From assembly GCF_009711975.1 (NCBI RefSeq), contig NZ_VIKW01000004.1, positions 114,657-178,656 on the forward strand: DNA of 64,000 bases, read 5' to 3'. A program made the translations under genes and the position numbers. Below are positions 45,101-53,500 of the stretch, piece after piece (within the stretch, counting starts at the first letter, position 1; the number at the start of each line of letters is the position of its first letter). This stretch comes from Anabaena sp. UHCC 0204 (lineage in GTDB: Bacteria > Cyanobacteriota > Cyanobacteriia > Cyanobacteriales > Nostocaceae). The notes beneath the pieces were generated by a model that had not been told where the DNA came from, did no database searches, and saw only the letters and a program-made list of their open reading frames with translations.

Positions 45101-47168
45101 GCGGATTCCTGCTTTACGTGGTACGGCTTTCAACAACGACGGGCTAAAAGTACCCACTCTGGCAGAAGTAATTGATTTGGTGAAACAAGTCGAACAAGAA
45201 ACAGGACGCAAAATCGGTATTTATCCTGAAACCAAACATCCCACTTTCTTCCAACAACAAGGTATCAATACTAGCCAACTATTGGTAGATACCCTTAAAG
45301 CCGAAAACTTTACTGATCCATCCCGGATCTTCATTCAATCCTTTGAAGTTGCTAACCTCAAGGCACTTAACAACACGATTATGCCCACAGCAGGGATTGA
45401 TATTCCTCTGGTGCAATTATTTGGCGGTTCAGGTCAACCTTATGACTTTGTAGTTGCTGGTGATACCCGCACCTATACCAATCTTTCCACCCCCGCAGGT
45501 TTAGCGGAAATTGCTACTTATGCCCAAGGTATTGGACCAAATAAACAGCGGATTATTCCCCAGTTGACGGTAGATGCCAATAATGACGGCCAGGCTGATG
45601 ATTTGAATGGTGATGGACAAATTAGTGATGGCGATCGCGTTTTAGGCACACCTACAACCCTAATTCAAGATGCCCACACAGCAGGTTTAATCGTCCATCT
45701 CTACACTTTAAGAAATGACGAGTTCTTCCTTCCCGATACTTACAAAAACGATCCTGGTGCGGAGTTCCGTAGATTCATTGATTTGGGCGTAGATGGTTTC
45801 TTTACCGACTTCCCCAAAACAGGGCGACAAGTTCTAGTTAATGATTACCTTGCTGGTACAGGCTACGCTAATCCTAACGCCAATCTTAACAGTCCTTACT
45901 TCTCCACTTCTCCCAACTATTTCGATCCTAATCAACCCTACTACGGCGACTTAGTAACAGCCAATCTGAACCGTTCCCAAGGCTTTGAAGGCATGGCATT
46001 TAGTCCTGACCGTCAAACTCTTTATCCTCTGCTGGAAGGGACTGTTGTCGGCGATCCTATTGGCTCATTACGGATTTATAAATTCGATGTAGCCAGCGAA
46101 AGCTATCAAGGATTAGTAGGACGTTATCAATTAACAAATCCTAGTAATGCGATCGGTGATTTTACCCCCATCAATAACAACGAGTTTCTAATTATTGAAC
46201 GGGATAACGGACAAGGTAGCACTGCGGCTTTCAAGAAAATTTTCAAAGTTGATTTTAGCAAGATTGATGCTAATGGATTCGTCTCCAAAGAGGAAATTGC
46301 CAACTTGCTGAATATTCAAGATCCCAACGATCTCAATGGTGATGGCAAAACTACTTATGATATGCCATTCCAAACCATTGAAGATGTCTTGGTACTGGAT
46401 AGCAAAACCATTTTAGTTGCCAATGATAACAACTATCCCTTCTCTATTGGTCGTCCCCCAGCGATTGATAATAATGAAATCGTTGTCTTGGAACTAGACA
46501 AACCCCTAAACCTCGATTCTCGTTTAGGTGTATCTGCCGCTATTGCGGAAACCGCCCAAGTTGTTGCAGGTACAACTGGCATAGATGATCTATTTGTCAA
46601 TGGTGGAATTGACGGCATCAACGACATAGTATTTACTGGTGCAAGCAATGACACAATAGATACCGTTTTTGGGGCAAATTCTCCATTCTCTGGCAACAAC
46701 AACATTGATGCTGGTAGTGGTAATGATAGTATCTTTGTCAACAAAGGCGATCGCGCTTTCGGTAGCGATGGTAATGACATCTTTGATGCTAGAGATGGTA
46801 AAGGTGGCAACCGGATGTCTGGTGGTGCTGGTGATGATACCTTCTTCCTCGGTAGCAATGACCGGGCTTTAGGTGGCGATGGTAACGACAAATTCTATGT
46901 TGTCCTCGGTGGTGGCAACCTGCTATCAGGTGGTGCTGGTGCTGACCAATTCTGGATTGTCAATGGTGAATTACCCAAAGCTGCTAATACGATTCTTGAC
47001 TTCCAAATCGGTACTGATGTCTTAGGTATTTCTGGTCAAGGCGCAGGTTTTGACTTTAGTGATCTAACTCTCAATGGTAATAGTATTGCGATCGGTACAA
47101 CAACCGTTACTACTTTAAGTGGTGTCAATACCTCAAGTTTGACTGCTGCTAATTTCGCTTTTGTATAA
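39183..47168 (+). CDS. Giant secreted multi-domain phosphatase/nuclease (EEP, phytase-like, BPP, DUF11, tandem GDPD, RTX tail)
   Basis: The 2661-aa protein is a chain of phosphorus-releasing modules. Approximate residues: 1-395 endonuclease/exonuclease/phosphatase fold (LLINEFDYSP, DQNADPLDGDS, SSDHRLVFADV); 400-775 an 'esterase-like activity of phytase' domain; 785-1145 beta-propeller (3-)phytase type (DADDPAIYVNATD, GLRIYDLAG); 1160-1290 DUF11 stalk (DLELSQTANVTNPVVGQQV); 1293-1470 first part of a second phytase-like domain (LADNGFGAKNNS, WVGDEFGTYLL); 1473-1840 and 1850-2220 two GDPD domains (VIGHRGASG); about 2255-2450 the rest of the phytase-like domain (QGFEGMAFSPD); from about 2460 glycine/aspartate RTX-like repeats as in type I secretion substrates. 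There is no classical signal peptide. It should act outside the cell. Confidence 0.87.
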   Translation: MASTTVRFSQFNASLNRNTEGQLLTDLSTPNNAQAKTVAEIIQRNNPDVLLINEFDYSPTAVNLFRQNYLQISQNGVVPVNYPYFYIAPSNTGIASGFDLNNNGTTVTTQGTTGYGDDAFGFGNFPGQFGMLLLSKYPIDTTNIRTFQNFLWKDMPGNLLTNDPTLDNSTTAIDENLNGFYSPEEINVLRLSSKSHWDVPIQVNGETVHVLVSHPTPPTFDGTEDRNGKRNSDEIRFWADYITPGKGDYIYDDGGKTGNLPSGSSFVIMGDQNADPLDGDSYNNAIHQLLLNPSINTNVIPTSLGAPQQATSQGGANTSQKGNPAFDTADFNDTAPGNLRTDYVLPSTDLQISNSGVYWPSNTDANFPLVGTFNSSLPGGFPSSDHRLVFADVQVGATKAGKTVVSAEFTGQKIFNTGFIPTGAAQSINGVDVPVGGLSGVTYDAANNQYYAIADDRSSNARFYTFTLDPVTNAVTFTKVVQLKDSNGNPFAANSLDPEGIALTKNGTVFISSEGEVSANRVIDPFIKEFNLTTGQEIKSLAVPTKFKPIFNDLNSNGVLNPGEQTLGIRNNLAFESLTISPDQKTLFTATESGLFQDGAIATTTTGARSRIIQYNLVTGQPEKEYLYVTDPIAIAPNPITGFADNGLVDLLAIDNRGTLLALERSFAVGQGNTIKIYEISLQGATDINTIDSLSGLSSEQLAAIQPTQKRLILNLDSLNLPNSDGNHPTGTDNIEGLAFGPKLADGSQSIVLVSDNNFGATQFTQIINLSADVVPTVTPIVETRPALLDDDSLPFSQRADADDPAIYVNATDSSKSLVFTSVKNGGLRIYDLAGNLLQTINPSNPDIRYNNVDLQYGFTLGGQKIDIAVASDRNNDKLAIFKINPNSTNGNFLENITDSNAATIFQGLPFATPYSESTRSAYGLAIYRSPVTNDYYVFTSRRQTGDVAQLKLVDKGNGTIGYELVRNFTIPAPTTPDASAQTEGMVVDQETGFLYIGQEDVGIWKFKAEPNGGTTGTLIEKVKAEGGKNLINDVEGLTIYYGKNGTGYLLASSQGDNTFAVYTRESNNEFLGRFGVGNNGGIDSVQESDGADVINLPLGPNFPYGVFITQDGSNDPATIVDDENISSNFKLVPWENIANAFPTPLNIDTTSYNPRTPQPNFVDLELSQTANVTNPVVGQQVTFTLTLSNKGSLLANGIKVTDLLPQQLTFISATPQQGTYNSQTGVWNVGEIAGNTTRTLTINAKIAQSGAVINKAEITGQNQSDFDSVAGNNNAQEDDQVSTTLNIASNMVTLKGFASLPADTFAAGPASGSALTNPTNGRPTPFNGQPVQGFSGVQFAPDGGGSVFWFLADNGFGAKNNSADFLLRLYQVDPNFAGTENGNGSVAVQSFIQLSDPNKLIPFDIVNKNTANRELTGADFDVESFVIDAKGDIWVGDEFGTYLLHFNSNGVLLDAPFATPNPVQLNTLNGQDPIVIGHRGASGELPEHTIEAYRLAILRGADFIEPDLVSTSDGILIARHEPNLINTTDVASRPEFASRKTTKIVDGVAEEGFFASDFTLAEIKTLRAIMPQGFRDQVYNGLLEIPTLSEIIDLLKEVEAQTGKKIGIYPETKHPTFHDNLGLSLEEKLLTVLNEKGFTDPTRVFIQSFEVSNLKELNTLTNLPLVQLLDAYDVANDGTLIYQDVNARPYDFTVAGDTRTYGDLQTPAGLAEIAAYADGIGPWKRMIVSVKTVDNNNDGQPDDLNNDGVINDIDKVTLAPSSLVGDAHKEGLVVHPYTFRNESQYLASNYNNNPELEFRQFINLGVDGYFTDFPGTGDLVRDQITGDEVRSPQNPTVLSTPKFDTLTGKAPIVIGHRGASGDRPEHTIEAYKLAIAQGADFIEPDLVVTKDGILIARHEPLLAVAVLNTDGTIQRDANGKPVINTTDTSTDVYLRDKFADRLTIKNLDGRNVAGWYAEDFTLAEVKELNAIERIPALRGTAFNNDGLKVPTLAEVIDLVKQVEQETGRKIGIYPETKHPTFFQQQGINTSQLLVDTLKAENFTDPSRIFIQSFEVANLKALNNTIMPTAGIDIPLVQLFGGSGQPYDFVVAGDTRTYTNLSTPAGLAEIATYAQGIGPNKQRIIPQLTVDANNDGQADDLNGDGQISDGDRVLGTPTTLIQDAHTAGLIVHLYTLRNDEFFLPDTYKNDPGAEFRRFIDLGVDGFFTDFPKTGRQVLVNDYLAGTGYANPNANLNSPYFSTSPNYFDPNQPYYGDLVTANLNRSQGFEGMAFSPDRQTLYPLLEGTVVGDPIGSLRIYKFDVASESYQGLVGRYQLTNPSNAIGDFTPINNNEFLIIERDNGQGSTAAFKKIFKVDFSKIDANGFVSKEEIANLLNIQDPNDLNGDGKTTYDMPFQTIEDVLVLDSKTILVANDNNYPFSIGRPPAIDNNEIVVLELDKPLNLDSRLGVSAAIAETAQVVAGTTGIDDLFVNGGIDGINDIVFTGASNDTIDTVFGANSPFSGNNNIDAGSGNDSIFVNKGDRAFGSDGNDIFDARDGKGGNRMSGGAGDDTFFLGSNDRALGGDGNDKFYVVLGGGNLLSGGAGADQFWIVNGELPKAANTILDFQIGTDVLGISGQGAGFDFSDLTLNGNSIAIGTTTVTTLSGVNTSSLTAANFAFV

Positions 47169-47206
47169 AATCAGCAAGTCCTAAATAGACCTCTTGCAAA
47201 ATTATT

Positions 47207-47234
47207 GTAGGGACAATTCATGAATTGTCCCTAC
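47207..47234. repeat. 28-bp perfect palindrome between the first two phosphatase genes
   Basis: GTAGGGACAATTCA followed immediately by its complement TGAATTGTCCCTAC. It probably forms an end-of-gene hairpin or is a REP-type element. No T-run. Confidence 0.75.
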
Positions 47235-47355
47235 AACAGTTTCAGGTGATACCTACTTAATTACCGGAGATGTTGAATATCATGATCTAAAAAATAATCT
47301 GCGTTTAATTTTTCCTCTAGAGACCTTAATAAATTTAACTATTTACCTATACTTT

Positions 47356-47374
47356 CTTAATTCTATCTTAAGTT
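47356..47374 (+). promoter_or_regulatory. Pho-box-like repeats upstream of the 907-aa nucleotidase
   Basis: CTTAATTC (47356-47363) and CTTAAGTT (47367-47374) are 11 bp apart. Less regular CTTAATAA (47325) and TTTAACTA (47334) lie further left. They are about 40-90 bp before the ATG at 47416. Confidence 0.5.
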
Positions 47375-47415
47375 ATTTATTCAATCCTAGTTCTAAAAGG
47401 TTTTGAGGTGATCCC

Positions 47416-50139
47416 ATGACAGATTTTAGACTGCAAATTCTCCATGCTTCTGACCTAGAAGGTGGTGTAAATGCAATTTCTGATGCACCTAACTTTGCAG
47501 CAATTGTTGATAGCTTAGAAGACTCAGTTGACAACTCTATTACCCTATCTGCGGGAGATAACTACCTAGCTGGACCATTTTTTAGCGCCGCAGGAGATAT
47601 AACTTTCCGTAACAGTGGCTTATTTAATAATATCTACAATCAACTTTTCGGTTTACCCAATGCAACCATCAATAATAGCTATAGTAGTTTAAGAGAAGGT
47701 AGTGGTCGAGTTGATATCTCAATTATGAATATCATTGGCTTTGATGCCTCTGCCCTTGGTAATCATGAATTTGATCTGGGTTCGGAAGTTTTAAGAACCA
47801 TTATAGAAGCAGAATATCGGGGTGCAGGTTTAGCCGATGATAGATGGGTAGGCACTCAATTTCCTTACCTATCCGCTAACTTAGATTTTGCCGCAGATAG
47901 CAATTTATCTGGTTTATTTACTCCTAATATTCTCCCTAATACAGCCTTTCAAACAAATCCCACAGCGTCCCTAGCAGGAACAACCACCCCAAAAATTGCC
48001 CCGGCGACAATTATTGAAAGAGGTGGTGAAAAAATAGGTGTAGTTGGTGCTACCACCCAATTATTAGAAAGTATTTCTTCTCCCACCGGGACAAAGGTAC
48101 AGGGAACAAAAGCAAATGATATGGATGCCTTAGCTGCTATTTTGCAGCCTGTGATCAATCAATTGCAAACCCAAGGCATTAATAAAATTATTGTAGTTTC
48201 ACATCTGCAACAAATTGCCCTAGAACAACAACTAATTACCAAGTTAAGGGGTGTAGATGTAATTATAGCTGGTGGTTCTGATACTATCCTGGCTAATGGT
48301 GATGATAATTTGCGTTCTGGAGATACACCGACAAATACCTATCCCATCGTCACTACTAATGCAGATGGAGATCCCGCAGTTATTGTTAGCACTGATGGCG
48401 AATATTCTTATGTAGGAAGATTGGTAGTAGATTTTGATGCTAATGGCATTTTAGTAGATGCTAATGGTAGTCCTCTGGATGAAGTCAGTGATTTAGATTT
48501 AGTAATTAATGGTCCAGTTGCGACTACAGAGGATCAAGTAATTGCTTTATGGGGTAGTACAGAAGCTGCTTTTGCTGAAGGGACAAAAGGTAATCTGGTT
48601 AAACAGCTAACCGACGCTGTTGAAGGATTGGTTGCAGTACAAGATAGTAATGTTTTTGGTCGGAGTGAGGTATTTATCGAAGGTCGTCGAGAACAGGTAA
48701 GAACCCAAGAAACAACTTTGGGTAATTTGTCTGCGGATGCTAATTTGTCCTTTGCTAAAACGATTGATGCTACTGTGCAAGTATCCATAAAAAATGGCGG
48801 TGGTATTCGGGCAGCTATTGGTGAAGTAGATGCAAATGGAACACTTCTTCCTACCCAAGAAAACCCTTTTTCTGGTAAGCAAACGGGGGAGATTTCCCAG
48901 CTAGATATTCTGGATAGTTTGCGATTCAATAATGGCTTATCTTTGTTGACTGTAACCGCAGCAGAATTAGAGCAAATTTTAGAATATGGTGTAGCTGCAA
49001 CTGCTGAAGGTGCGACTCCTGGACAATTTCCCCAGGTTAGTGGGATTCAGTTTAGTTTTGACTCCAGTCAACAGGCTATTGTCTTTGAACGAAATGCCAA
49101 TGGTAGAGTGACTGGTGTACAAACAGAAGGCGATCGCATTCGTAGTTTAGCTATTGTTGATCCTAACAATGGTCAAGTCTTAGATGTAATTGTGGAAAAT
49201 GGGCAGTTGGTAGGAGATGCAAATCGGCAAATTCGCCTAATTACCCTTGATTTCTTAGCAGGTGGTGGTGATAACTACCCATTTCCTGAATTTGGTGAAA
49301 ATCGCGTTGATTTAACCCAACCTAATAATGCTACTAGAACTGGTGTTGCTACCTTTGCTGCGGATGGTTCGGAACAGGATACACTAGCTGAATTTTTAGC
49401 TGCAAACTTCCCCATAGGTGGGAATAAAACTTTCAATATTGTGGAAACACCCCCAGAAGGAGATACCAGAATCCAAAACCTCAATTTCCGGGAAGATACG
49501 GTTTTAGGCGCTCCTGGAGAACTCGTTTCCGGAACTCCCGGTGCAGATATATTGATAGCTGGAACTGACTTTAATGGTATCCGTGATATTGTCTTTACCG
49601 GTGCTGGAAACGATGAAGTAGACCTAGCAACTGCACCTATTTTAGGGCTTGCGGGTAAGAACAATGTTGATACTGGTAGTGGTGACGATATTATTTTTGT
49701 TAATAAGGGCGATCGCGCTTTCGGTAGCGATGGTAATGATACCTTTGATGCTAGAGATGGTAAAGGTGGCAACCGGATGTCTGGTGGTGCTGGTGATGAT
49801 ACCTTCTTCCTCGGTAGCAATGACCGGGCTTTAGGTGGCGATGGTAACGACAAATTCTATGTTGGCCTCGGTGGTGGCAACCTGCTATCAGGTGGTGCGG
49901 GTGCTGATGAATTCAGGATTTTTAATGTTGAACCACCAAAAGCCGCTAATACTATCCTGGACTTCCAAATTGGTGTTGATAAAATCGCTATTTTAGGCTC
50001 TACTGCATCCCAATTCAACTTAAATCAAGTTGGTGGTGATACAGAAATTATCTTTGGTAGTAACATCATAGCGATTCTGATTGGAGTTCAATCCAATAGT
50101 TTGAGTTTAACAAACCCTAACCAGTTTATTTTGAGTTAA
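47416..50139 (+). CDS. Secreted 5'-nucleotidase/metallophosphatase with RTX-type tail
   Basis: The 907-aa protein has the metallophosphatase core at the N-terminus (ILHASDLEGG with D/E metal ligand positions, SAGDNYL, GNHEFDLG at about 115-122, VSHLQQ), a 5'-nucleotidase C-terminal domain (LGNLSADANL, IKNGGGIRAAIG at about 458-470, LLTVTAAELEQILE), and a glycine/aspartate RTX-like Ca-binding tail from about residue 700. It should free phosphate from extracellular nucleotides. No N-terminal signal peptide; the RTX tail suggests type I secretion. The first ligand motif reads SDLEGG instead of the usual TND-type DxH, worth noting. Confidence 0.9.
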   Translation: MTDFRLQILHASDLEGGVNAISDAPNFAAIVDSLEDSVDNSITLSAGDNYLAGPFFSAAGDITFRNSGLFNNIYNQLFGLPNATINNSYSSLREGSGRVDISIMNIIGFDASALGNHEFDLGSEVLRTIIEAEYRGAGLADDRWVGTQFPYLSANLDFAADSNLSGLFTPNILPNTAFQTNPTASLAGTTTPKIAPATIIERGGEKIGVVGATTQLLESISSPTGTKVQGTKANDMDALAAILQPVINQLQTQGINKIIVVSHLQQIALEQQLITKLRGVDVIIAGGSDTILANGDDNLRSGDTPTNTYPIVTTNADGDPAVIVSTDGEYSYVGRLVVDFDANGILVDANGSPLDEVSDLDLVINGPVATTEDQVIALWGSTEAAFAEGTKGNLVKQLTDAVEGLVAVQDSNVFGRSEVFIEGRREQVRTQETTLGNLSADANLSFAKTIDATVQVSIKNGGGIRAAIGEVDANGTLLPTQENPFSGKQTGEISQLDILDSLRFNNGLSLLTVTAAELEQILEYGVAATAEGATPGQFPQVSGIQFSFDSSQQAIVFERNANGRVTGVQTEGDRIRSLAIVDPNNGQVLDVIVENGQLVGDANRQIRLITLDFLAGGGDNYPFPEFGENRVDLTQPNNATRTGVATFAADGSEQDTLAEFLAANFPIGGNKTFNIVETPPEGDTRIQNLNFREDTVLGAPGELVSGTPGADILIAGTDFNGIRDIVFTGAGNDEVDLATAPILGLAGKNNVDTGSGDDIIFVNKGDRAFGSDGNDTFDARDGKGGNRMSGGAGDDTFFLGSNDRALGGDGNDKFYVGLGGGNLLSGGAGADEFRIFNVEPPKAANTILDFQIGVDKIAILGSTASQFNLNQVGGDTEIIFGSNIIAILIGVQSNSLSLTNPNQFILS

Positions 50140-50190
50140 TTCAAAACCATCTCAATATTGTAGCCAAATTCAAAAATTTCTTGATTCGTA

Positions 50191-50256
50191 GTAGGTTGGG
50201 TTAAGGCACGCAACCCAACGCATTTGTTGGGTTTTGCTCCGCTCAACCCAACCTAC
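50191..50256. repeat. GTAGGTTGGGTT palindromic element (copy 3)
   Basis: GTAGGTTGGGTT at 50191-50202 pairs with AACCCAACCTAC at 50245-50256; an inner CAACCCAACG / TTGTTGGGTT pair lies between. Same family as copies at 29513 and 37955. Confidence 0.75.
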
Positions 50257-50316
50257 ACAAAAATGGCGAAGGTATTGCATCTGATAGAAATTAAATCTTT
50301 GTTTTCTATCATTCTT

Positions 50317-50344
50317 GTAGAGACGTTCCATGGAAAGTCTCTAC
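50317..50344. repeat. GTAGAGACGTTCC... palindromic hairpin
   Basis: GTAGAGACGTTCCA (50317-50330) pairs with TGGAAAGTCTCTAC (50331-50344) with one mismatch. The same type of palindrome is frequent in Nostocales. Confidence 0.7.
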
Positions 50345-50470
50345 TAAATTCATCCTTGGTTTTAGCAACGCCAGAATTTTTAAACAGATACCAATTATCA
50401 CAGGAAAACTTTTTCAGCAACACTGATGCTGGCAAAAATAATCCTTTAAATAATGTTTTGATAATGTCCA

Positions 50471-50489
50471 CTTATCAGCATCTTAACCT
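50471..50489 (+). promoter_or_regulatory. Pho-box-like repeats upstream of the 2044-aa protein
   Basis: CTTATCAG (50471-50478) and CTTAACCT (50482-50489) lie 11 bp apart; the second matches the published-type consensus CTTAACCT exactly. It is about 80 bp before the ATG. Confidence 0.55.
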
Positions 50490-50567
50490 ATTTAGTGAAT
50501 CCTACTAGATAGGATATAACCAATTATTTGTATGTGATTTTCTAAAATCACAGGGAAAATTTAAATT

Positions 50568-53500
50568 ATGGCACTAACAACAGGAAATATCGCATTTGTT
50601 GGATATAATGCAGATGGTAATGACAACATTGCTTTTGTGGCATTAGTTGACATTAATCCCGGTGAAGTAATTATTTTTGAAGATAACGAGTGGAATGGTA
50701 CGGCTTGGGTTGATACAAACGAAGGTGCTTTTAGTTGGACAGCCACATCTTTAGTCACCGCAGGAACAATTGTCCGCATTGATAACATTGGTAGTGGAAC
50801 AATTACAGCCAACCAGGGAACAGTCATAGATGCTTCTGTTCTATCACCATCACGGGGTACAAATCGCGGGATTAGTGCAGGTGATGAAGTGATCTATGCT
50901 TATCAGGGAAGTGCAGCTTCACCCACCTTTATTACAGCGATCGCTAGTGGCGGATTTAATGCTACTAATGGATTACTAACCAATACAGGCTTAACGGCTG
51001 GACTGAATGCGCTGGATTTATCTACTTTAGATGATGATGCCGATGTAGCAGCCTTTAATGGCGATCGTAGTGGACAGGCTAACTTCTCAGCATATTTGCC
51101 AATTATCAATAATCCTACTAATTGGATTGTTCAAGATGGTGGAGGGGATCAGAGTATTGATACTATTGCCCCAGATGTACCATTTAGTAGCACAGCATTT
51201 ACATTAGGTGCAGTATCCAATGCTGGCATTACCCTGAATCAGACCGGTGGTTCAACCAATGTCACCGAAGGTGGCGCAACGGACACCTATACAATCGTTT
51301 TAAACAGTCAACCAACCGCAGATGTCATCATTGCCTTAAACAGTGGCACACAGGTGACAACCAGTACAAATTCCCTCACCTTCACTGCTGCTAATTGGAA
51401 TGTGGCGCAAAATTTGACAGTGACGGCGTTTGATGATGCCGTACTAGAAGGTTCTCATAGTGGTGCAATTACCCACAGTGTCACCAGTGCAGATGCTAAC
51501 TACAACGGATTGGCAATATCAAACGTGACTGCAAACATCACTGATAACGATGTTGCCTCCCCTGCCAATTTCACCATGCAAATTACCGAATATCTTTACA
51601 GTGGTGCAGATGGCGAATTTGTGGAGTTGACAAACCTCAGCCCTAATGCCATTGATCTGACTGGTTGGAGTTACTCTGATAGTGGGCGTAACCCCGGCTC
51701 TTTCTCCCTGAGTGCCTTCGGAATTGTCCAACCAGGGGAATCCGTCATTTTTACAGAAACTGCTGACGTTGCTGCCTTCCGCACTGCTTGGGGTCTGGCG
51801 AATTCCGTTAAAGTTATTGGTGATTCAAACCCTGGACTCGGACGCGGCGATGAAATTAATATCTATGATGCCAGCAATGTCCTGGTTGATCGTCTCAGCT
51901 ACGGTGATGAACTTTTCCCAGGTACTGTCCGCACCCAAGAATTTAGTGCTTCCACCGATAAAGCAAACCTCGCTCCTTTAGCAATTAATCCAAATTGGCA
52001 ACTTTCTGCTGTTGGTGACACTCAAAACTCCCGTGCTTCCGTTGGTGGTGCTGTTGGTAATCCCGGTACTTACAATGCCAATCTAGTTGTTGCACCCACT
52101 GTCAGAATTGTGGAAAGTGGTGGGACAACGACTGCTACAGAAGGTGGGGCAACGGATTCCCTAGTATTTGTCCTTTCTGTCCAACCGACGGCCGATGTCA
52201 CTATTGCCTTAAACGGTGGCACACAGGTGACAACCAGTACCAATTCCCTCACCTTCACTGCTGCTAATTGGAATATTGCCCAAGTGGTGACAGTAACTGC
52301 TATAGATGATGCAGTTGTGGAAGGGAATCATGTAGGGACAATTACCCAAACTGTCACCAGTGCCGATGCTCAATATAACAATATTCCCATTGCCCCAATT
52401 ACAGTCGCCATTACTGATAACGACTTTGGAGTATTACCAACAGTCAATCTTTCTGTCAGTAGTAACACAACTTCGGAATCTAGCCGCAATCAAATCACCG
52501 TCACAGCAACAGCTTCGGCGGCGGTATCAGGTAATCAAACCGTTACCTTAAACGTAGGGGGAACTGGGATTACTCCTGGTGATTATTCTGTCTCTACCAG
52601 AACTTTAACCATTCCTAATGGTCAAACTACCGCCACAGCTACCTTTGTCGCCACTGATGATGGAATCGCGGAAGGAACAGAAACTGCTGTATTAAGCCTC
52701 AGTAACCCAGCTTCAGGAATTACTCTGGGTACAACCACCACCCAAAATATCGCTATTACCAATAATAATTCGAGTCTTCTTACCAAAATTGGTGGTTTCA
52801 CTAGCAGCAATGGTGGCGAAATTCCGGCTTTTGATCCCATTAGCGATCGCCTATTTGTGGTTTCCGGTTCTGTAGTCGAAATTCTCAATCTCGCTAACCC
52901 CGCTAACCCTACGAAAATCGGTGATTTGGCATTTAATACCACGGGTGATCCTGATGGGACAACTGCCGGTGGTTTTGCCCTGATTCCCAACAGTGTCGCC
53001 GTCGGTAAAGCGGGGACTGTGAGTGCTGGAATCGTGGCTGTAGCGATCGCTATTACCAATCAAACCACGGCTGATAACAATCCAGGGGAAGTTCAGTTTT
53101 TCAATGCCACAACCGGTGCTTTTATTAGTAAGGTGAATGTGGGCTTTTTGCCAGATATGCTCGCCTTTACCCCCGATGGCACAAAGGTTTTAACTGCTAA
53201 TGAAGGTCAGCCTAACGATGCCTATACCACCGATCCTGTCGGTTCAGTCAGCATCATTAACTTAGCTGGTGGTGTTGCGACTCCTAGCGTCCAAGAAGCA
53301 TCCTTTACTCCCTTCAATAGCCAAATTGATGCCCTCAAAGCTTCAGGCGTGAGAATCTTTGGACCGGGTTCATCAGTTGCCCAAGATTTAGAACCAGAAT
53401 ATATTACCTTTTCTGGCGATGGTACAAAAGCTTGGGTAACGCTGCAAGAAAACAATGCGATCGCTGTCGTAAATGTCGCCACAGCCACAGTAGAGTCAAT

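Larger units (their letters stand above)
50140..50567. other. 428-bp intergenic region with palindromes and Pho-box-like sites
   Basis: Contains the GTAGGTTGGGTT palindromic element (50191-50256), a GTAGAGACGTTCC...GTCTCTAC hairpin (50317-50344) and CTTATCAG/CTTAACCT sites (50471-50489). A 94-aa frame here is built from repeat sequence and is not accepted as a gene. Confidence 0.65.

Noticed and set aside
46433..46891. Long minus-strand frame opposite the RTX tail (also 49275-49853 and 52622-53059)
   Set aside because: GGx/GAT repeat codons leave the antisense strand free of stops; the composition is Ser/Pro/Leu-rich and without any domain. Shadow of the real gene.
50224..50508. 94-aa plus-strand frame upstream of the 2044-aa gene
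   Set aside because: Crosses palindromic elements and the Pho-box-like sites; no recognisable protein.
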